Shown: in pieces, positions 15,725 to 20,025 of the stretch
Layout: each line of letters starts with the position of its first letter
How positions within the stretch are numbered: position 1 is the first letter of the stretch
Assembly: GCA_946887385.1 (NCBI GenBank)
Contig: CAMPKU010000052.1
Location: 1-20,025 of the forward strand
DNA: 20,025 bases
Direction: 5' to 3'
Origin: an uncultured Gammaproteobacteria bacterium
GTDB taxonomy: Bacteria; Pseudomonadota; Gammaproteobacteria; Rariloculales; Rariloculaceae
Notes under the pieces: model-generated
The model's database searches: none
Seen by the model: the letters and a program-made list of their open reading frames with translations, nothing else
What the model was told of the DNA's origin: nothing
Position numbers and translations under genes: made by a program

Positions 15725-18700
15725 ATGCGCCTCGTCGACGAACTGCTGCAGCTCTCCGCCACGGATCTCGCCAACCACCTGGGTTGCGTGCACTTGAGCC
15801 GGCTCGACCTGGCCGTGGCCGAGCGGCGTGCCGAGCGGCCGGTGCGCCGCGATCCGATCGTGGAGCTGCTGACGGAGCGCGGCCGCGAGCACGAAGCCGC
15901 GTACTTGAAGCACCTGCGCGCGCACAAGCTCGTGGTGGCGGAGATCGGTGATGACGGCACGGCGACGACGCTCGCCGCCATGCGGGACGGTGCCGACGTG
16001 ATTTACCAAGCGCCGCTCGCCGACGAGCGCTGGCACGGCCGCGCGGATTTCCTGCGCAAAGTGCCGCGGCCAAGCCGGCTCGGAGCGTGGAGCTACGAAG
16101 TGGTCGACGCGAAGCTCGCCACGGAAACACGCGCGGGCACGATCCTGCAGCTGTGCGTCTACTCGAGCCTGCTCGCGCGGCTCCAAGGCGAGCCGCCGCA
16201 GCACGCGCACGTGGTGGCGCCGCACCACGCGTTCGAGCCGGAGAGCTACCGGCTCGAGGACTACGCGGCGTACTACCGGCTCGTGAAAGGCCGGCTCGAA
16301 GCGGCGCTCGACGCGCGCGACACGGTTACCTATCCCGAGCCGGCGCAGCACTGCGACGTCTGCAATTGGTGGGTGCAGTGCAACGCGCAGCGTCGCGCCG
16401 ACGACCATCTTTGCTTCGTAGCCGGCATCAGCCGGCTCCAGATCAAAGAGCTGCGCTCGCGCATGAACGTGAGCACGCTCGAAGGGCTCGGCGAGCTCAA
16501 AGCGGTGCCGAAGCCGCAGCGCGGCTCGCGCGAAGCCCTCGAGCGCACGCGCGACCAAGCGGCCATCCAGCTCAAAGCCCGGCGGCTCGCGCAGCGCCAA
16601 CACGAGGTTTTGCCGCTCAATGCGGAGCACGGGTTCCTGCGGCTGCCGGAGCCCGCGCGCGGCGATCTCTTTCTCGATCTCGAGGGCGACCGGCTCGCGC
16701 TCGAAGGCGGGCGCGAGTACTTGTTCGGCGTAAGCGACACGCGCGGCGCCTACACGCCGCTGTGGGCGACCAATCCGGCCGAAGAGAAGCAGGCGTTCGA
16801 GCGCGTCGTCGACCGCATCCTCGCGGCGTTCGCAACCGACCGCGCCATGCACGTCTATCACTTCGGCGCGTACGAGCCGACGGCGTTCAAGCGCCTGTCC
16901 GGGCGTTATGCCACCCGCGAGAACGAGCTCGACGTGATCCTGCGCGCAGAGCTTTTCGTCGATCTGCACACAATCGTGAAGCACTCGTTGCGCGCGAGCG
17001 TCGAGACCTACTCGTTGAAGGACCTCGAGCAATTCTACGGGCTCGAACGCGTGCAAGACCTGCGCGCCGCGACGGCGAGCCGCCGCGCGCTCGAGTGGGC
17101 CATCGAGATGCGCGAGGATATCGGCCTGACCTCCGCCGCCGGCACGACGCCGAAGAAAAGCCAGCTCGAGCTCGGCCTCGACGCCGCCGGCTCGCCGAGC
17201 AAGTTCGCCGAGCACATTGCCGTCGTCGAGCGCTACAACCGCGACGATTGCGTGTCGACGGCCGCCTTACGCGATTGGCTCGAGGCGCTGCGCGCAGCGG
17301 CCGAGCGCGCGGCCGGCGACGAGCTGCCGCGTCCCGAGCTCGCCTCCGGCGAAGCGAGCGAGCAAGTGGCCGAGGCGGCCGAGGAAACGCAGCGCGTCAT
17401 GGATGCGCTGCTCGCGCCACCCATGCCCGTCGACGCCGCGGAGCGCAACGAAGAGCAGCAGGCGCGCTGGCTCATGGCACAGCTCCTCGAGTGGCATCGC
17501 CGCGAGGAGAAGGCCGCCTGGTGGGAGTATTTCCGGCTGCTCGATCTCCCGCTCGAGGAATACGCAGAGGAACGCTCGGCGCTGGCCGGCCTTACCTTTC
17601 GCGAAACGGTGGGCGGCACGCCGCGCAAGCCGGTGCACCGCTATGAGTTCGCACCGCAGGACCACGACGTGCGCCGCGGCGACGAGGTGTGCGTGCCGGT
17701 CACCGGCAAGCCGTTCGGCAAGATCGTGGCGCTCGACGTGGCCGCGCACACGATCGACGTGGAGCACACGGGGCGCTACGCGGAGCTGCGCCCCGAGCGG
17801 CTGTTCGTGCGCCGCATGGTGTCGCCGAGACCCAAGCCCGCCGTGCTGCTCGAGATTGGGCGGTGGATCGCGGCCAACGGCGTCGATGCGGCGGGGCCGC
17901 ATCGCGCGGCGCGCGATCTGCTGCTGAAGCGCGCGCCTCGGCTCGTGCCGGGCGCACGCGCGCTCGGGGCGGAGCGAACCGCCGAGCCCGGCGGCTCGCG
18001 CGTGATCGCATTCGCCGCCGCCCGCAGCGCGCTTGCGCGCCAGCGCGCCGCCACCGTGGCGCCGCGGTTGCCGGTGGACGCAGAGGTCGACGAAGCGATT
18101 CGGCTTGCGTTCGATCTCGACCACGGCGTGCTGCCGATCCAGGGGCCGCCGGGTACGGGCAAGACTTTCACCGGGTCGCACATGATTCTCGAGCTCGTGA
18201 AGGCCGGCAAAAAGGTGGGCGTGACGGCCGTCGGTCACGAAACGATCCGCAACGTTCTACGCGCCGTGTGCGAGCGCGCAGAGCAGCAACGGCTCGCAGG
18301 TTTCGAGTGCCTGCACAAAGGCAAACCGAAGGACGACAACCCAGAGGCGCTGCATGCGATCGACGATAACGACCGCATCGCGCAGCTCTTCGCGGGCGAC
18401 CACTATCGGCTGCTCGGCGGCACGTCGTGGCTCTGGGCGAACGAGCGGTTTCGCGACAGCGTCGACGTGCTGTTCATCGACGAGGCGGGGCAAATGTCGC
18501 TGGCCGACGTGCTCGCCGTGTCGGCGGGCGCCAAAAGTCTGGTGCTGCTGGGCGATCCGCAGCAGCTCGAGCAGCCGCAGCAAGCGAGTCACCCTCCGGG
18601 CGCCGGCGCGTCGGCGCTCGAGCACTTGCTCGGCGGCACGCGCACGATCGCGCGCGAGCGGGGCTTGTTCTTGGGCCAAACCCGCCGCTTGCATCCCGAC

Positions 18701-19306
18701 ATTTGCCGGTTCACGGCCGAGGCCTTCTACGAAGGGCGCTTGCAGTCGGCCCCGGGCCTCGAGCGGCAGGCCGTGCTCGCGCCGCAGGGATCGGCGGCGG
18801 AAGCGCTCGGCGGCGCGGGCCTCGTGTACGTGCCCGTCGAGCACGACGCGTATCAGTCGCGTGCGCCCGAAGAGGTGGATGCCGTCGAAGCGCTCGTGGC
18901 CACCTTGACGGCCGACGGTGTGCGCTACCGAAACGCGGCCGGTGAGGAGGCGCCGCTCACACGCGGCGATCTCATGATCGTGGCGCCCTATAACGCGCAG
19001 GTGACGGCCCTCGCGGAGCGGTTGCCCGACGTGCGCATCGGCACTGTCGACAAATTCCAGGGCCAGCAGGCACCCGTCGTCATCGTCTCGCTGACGACGT
19101 CGGCGCCCGAGGATGCGCCGCGCGGGATGGACTTTCTTTACAGCGCGAACCGGCTGAACGTCGCAACCTCGCGCGCGAAGGCGCTGTGCATCCTCGTCGG
19201 CAGCCCCAAGCTTTTCGAGCCCGACTGCCGCACCCCGGCGCAAATGCGCCTTGCGAACGCCTTCTGCCGCTATCGCGAGCTCGCCCGAACCCCGCGCCCC
19301 GCCTAG
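15725..19306 (+). CDS. TM0106-type RecB-like nuclease fused to SF1 (DNA2/UPF1-like) helicase
   Basis: The 1193-residue product combines three modules. (1) A Cas4-like PD-(D/E)XK nuclease: Asp108 (GRADFL), Asp128-x-Lys130 (YEVVDAK), Gln142, and Cys residues for an iron-sulfur cluster (Cys21 with Cys210, Cys213, Cys219; Cys230 nearby). (2) A DEDD exonuclease-like domain: LFLDLEGD (Asp318, Glu320) to YNRDDC (503-509). (3) An SF1 helicase: Walker A GPPGTGKT (807-814), Walker B DEAG (919-922), GDPQQL (943-948), QTRRLHP (near 985-991), TVDKFQGQ (1107-1114) and NVATSRAK (1145-1152). All motor motifs look intact. Such proteins are predicted ATP-driven DNA or RNA helicase-nucleases. The ATG at 15725 was chosen because conserved sequence starts there (MRLVDELLQLSATDLANHL); no strong SD is visible. 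Substrate and pathway are unknown. Confidence 0.88.
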   Translation: MRLVDELLQLSATDLANHLGCVHLSRLDLAVAERRAERPVRRDPIVELLTERGREHEAAYLKHLRAHKLVVAEIGDDGTATTLAAMRDGADVIYQAPLADERWHGRADFLRKVPRPSRLGAWSYEVVDAKLATETRAGTILQLCVYSSLLARLQGEPPQHAHVVAPHHAFEPESYRLEDYAAYYRLVKGRLEAALDARDTVTYPEPAQHCDVCNWWVQCNAQRRADDHLCFVAGISRLQIKELRSRMNVSTLEGLGELKAVPKPQRGSREALERTRDQAAIQLKARRLAQRQHEVLPLNAEHGFLRLPEPARGDLFLDLEGDRLALEGGREYLFGVSDTRGAYTPLWATNPAEEKQAFERVVDRILAAFATDRAMHVYHFGAYEPTAFKRLSGRYATRENELDVILRAELFVDLHTIVKHSLRASVETYSLKDLEQFYGLERVQDLRAATASRRALEWAIEMREDIGLTSAAGTTPKKSQLELGLDAAGSPSKFAEHIAVVERYNRDDCVSTAALRDWLEALRAAAERAAGDELPRPELASGEASEQVAEAAEETQRVMDALLAPPMPVDAAERNEEQQARWLMAQLLEWHRREEKAAWWEYFRLLDLPLEEYAEERSALAGLTFRETVGGTPRKPVHRYEFAPQDHDVRRGDEVCVPVTGKPFGKIVALDVAAHTIDVEHTGRYAELRPERLFVRRMVSPRPKPAVLLEIGRWIAANGVDAAGPHRAARDLLLKRAPRLVPGARALGAERTAEPGGSRVIAFAAARSALARQRAATVAPRLPVDAEVDEAIRLAFDLDHGVLPIQGPPGTGKTFTGSHMILELVKAGKKVGVTAVGHETIRNVLRAVCERAEQQRLAGFECLHKGKPKDDNPEALHAIDDNDRIAQLFAGDHYRLLGGTSWLWANERFRDSVDVLFIDEAGQMSLADVLAVSAGAKSLVLLGDPQQLEQPQQASHPPGAGASALEHLLGGTRTIARERGLFLGQTRRLHPDICRFTAEAFYEGRLQSAPGLERQAVLAPQGSAAEALGGAGLVYVPVEHDAYQSRAPEEVDAVEALVATLTADGVRYRNAAGEEAPLTRGDLMIVAPYNAQVTALAERLPDVRIGTVDKFQGQQAPVVIVSLTTSAPEDAPRGMDFLYSANRLNVATSRAKALCILVGSPKLFEPDCRTPAQMRLANAFCRYRELARTPRPA

Positions 19307-19453
19307 CTCAGCGCCCTTGTCGCCACCTGGGGACAGTCGCTAACACCCTGTCCGGCTTTAAGATTCTGCCCAAGGCGGCCCGTGACGCAGGTCTCGGACC
19401 GAGGCCGTAAGCCGCGGGCACAGTGGCCGCCGTTATCGGAGGAGAAATTGCAG

Positions 19454-19912
19454 ATGAACAAGTCGATGTTGGTGGGCCTGGTAGGTGGAATCGGCGTGGC
19501 GACGGCCGGCGGCGTGCTCGGCTATCAGTTCCTGGGCGAGCCCAGCGCCGAGGTGGCCGTGGAGGTCGAAGCGCCTGCTCCGGCTGCAGCGCCGGCGCGG
19601 ACGTCAGCAACACCCGCCGCGCGCACCGCTGCCGCGGCAGCGCCGGTCGAAGAGTGTTGGGACGAGGAAGTCCAAGTGACGGCGGATCCGAAGGATCAAA
19701 ACCGGATCGCGGGCACCGCCATTGGCGCCGTGGTCGGCGGCGCAATCGGTAAGGACGTCGGCGACCGCGACATCACGACGGCCGCCGGCGCCGCCGCCGG
19801 CGCGCTGATCGGTCGCAAGATCCAGGAGCGAGTCCAGGAGAACCGAGCCGACCAGCGCACGACCACGACGGTCGAGCGCCGCTGCGGCCCGCCCGGCAGC
19901 GCGCCGCGCTAG
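19454..19912 (+). CDS. Glycine-zipper envelope protein (YMGG/2TM-like)
   Basis: The 152-residue product has an N-terminal hydrophobic stretch (MLVGLVGGIGVATAGGVLGY, 5-24) that is an uncleaved anchor or signal sequence. An Ala/Pro-rich linker (about 38-65) follows, then a glycine-zipper segment (IAGTAIGAVVGGAIG 85-99 and AAGAAAGALIGRKIQE 110-125) that could form a paired membrane hairpin. It ends with a charged tail containing Cys144; another Cys is at 68. There is no lipobox. Similar small proteins sit in the envelope of Gram-negative bacteria, some stress-linked, with no defined reaction. GGAGGAG lies 8 bases before the ATG at 19454. An intrinsic terminator 22 bases after the stop and the 147-base gap before it suggest a single-gene transcript. 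Confidence 0.85.
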   Translation: MNKSMLVGLVGGIGVATAGGVLGYQFLGEPSAEVAVEVEAPAPAAAPARTSATPAARTAAAAAPVEECWDEEVQVTADPKDQNRIAGTAIGAVVGGAIGKDVGDRDITTAAGAAAGALIGRKIQERVQENRADQRTTTTVERRCGPPGSAPR

Positions 19913-19934
19913 GCACTCCGTCTCTTCCCCCCTT

Positions 19935-19970
19935 GAGCCGAACCGTTCATGCGGTTCGGCTCTCTTTTTT
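19935..19970 (+). terminator. Intrinsic (Rho-independent) terminator
   Basis: A perfect 11-bp stem (GAGCCGAACCG at 19935-19945 with CGGTTCGGCTC at 19952-19962) encloses the loop TTCATG and is followed by TCTTTTTT. It lies 22 bases after the glycine-zipper gene stop and ends that transcript. Confidence 0.95.
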
Positions 19971-20025
19971 GTCGGCCGCGACTGCCGGCCAATAGAAATG
20001 CGAACGATTTGCAACACCACTAACG

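Noticed and set aside
15704..17215. A 503-codon minus-strand frame opposite the nuclease-helicase gene
   Set aside because: Shadow frame; the plus strand carries nuclease and helicase motifs throughout.
19331..19353. GGACAG/CTGTCC inverted repeat before the glycine-zipper gene, with a possible TTGTCG -35 box nearby
   Set aside because: A 6-bp match with an 11-base loop and a poor -10 candidate can arise by chance in GC-rich DNA; nothing else supports a site.

Overview
The window is GC-rich DNA (by eye about two thirds G+C, with codon third positions almost all G or C). It looks like a chromosomal segment of a Gram-negative proteobacterium. The evidence for that is a TolC-family outer-membrane channel, a type I-style giant secreted protein, many signal peptides and a glycine-zipper envelope protein. 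A gammaproteobacterium is my best guess. I saw no rRNA, tRNA, transposase, phage gene or CRISPR array.

Layout. (1) 1-4917, minus strand: a TolC-family gene followed after 6 bases by a giant LEPR-XLL/calcium-binding-repeat protein that runs off the left edge. Together they look like a secreted surface protein and its outer-membrane exit channel. (2) 4918-5220: a 303-base leader upstream of the tolC-like gene, with a nested stem structure. (3) 5221-6216 (minus) and 6403-8883 (plus): a divergent pair encoding an exported parallel beta-helix protein and an exported DUF305-LVIVD fusion. (4) 8887-11053, minus: a compact three-gene unit of a MarR-like regulator, an exported Rossmann NADP-binding protein and an exported PHB-depolymerase-like esterase. 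It is preceded by a large imperfect palindrome carrying four TTGACGAT sites. (5) 11288-12550, minus: an exported PQQ-type sugar dehydrogenase homologue that seems to lack the usual catalytic histidine. (6) 12686-19306: two large nuclease genes of related architecture (Cas4-like PD-(D/E)XK domain plus DEDD exonuclease-like domain). One is a DUF2779 protein; the other also carries an SF1 helicase. Between them lie an exported DUF6152-type protein (plus) and a MazG-like NTP pyrophosphohydrolase (minus). (7) 19454-19912: a glycine-zipper envelope protein with a strong intrinsic terminator.

How the genes may work together. The left part is about export and envelope biology. The central regulator-oxidoreductase-esterase unit is probably one operon, because its genes overlap by 4 bases or are 5 bases apart. 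The right part groups nucleic-acid and nucleotide enzymes and could serve DNA repair, nucleotide housekeeping or defence; the sequence alone does not decide. Several genes needed start correction: most true starts lie well downstream of the longest open frame and were chosen from Shine-Dalgarno (SD) sites and signal peptides.
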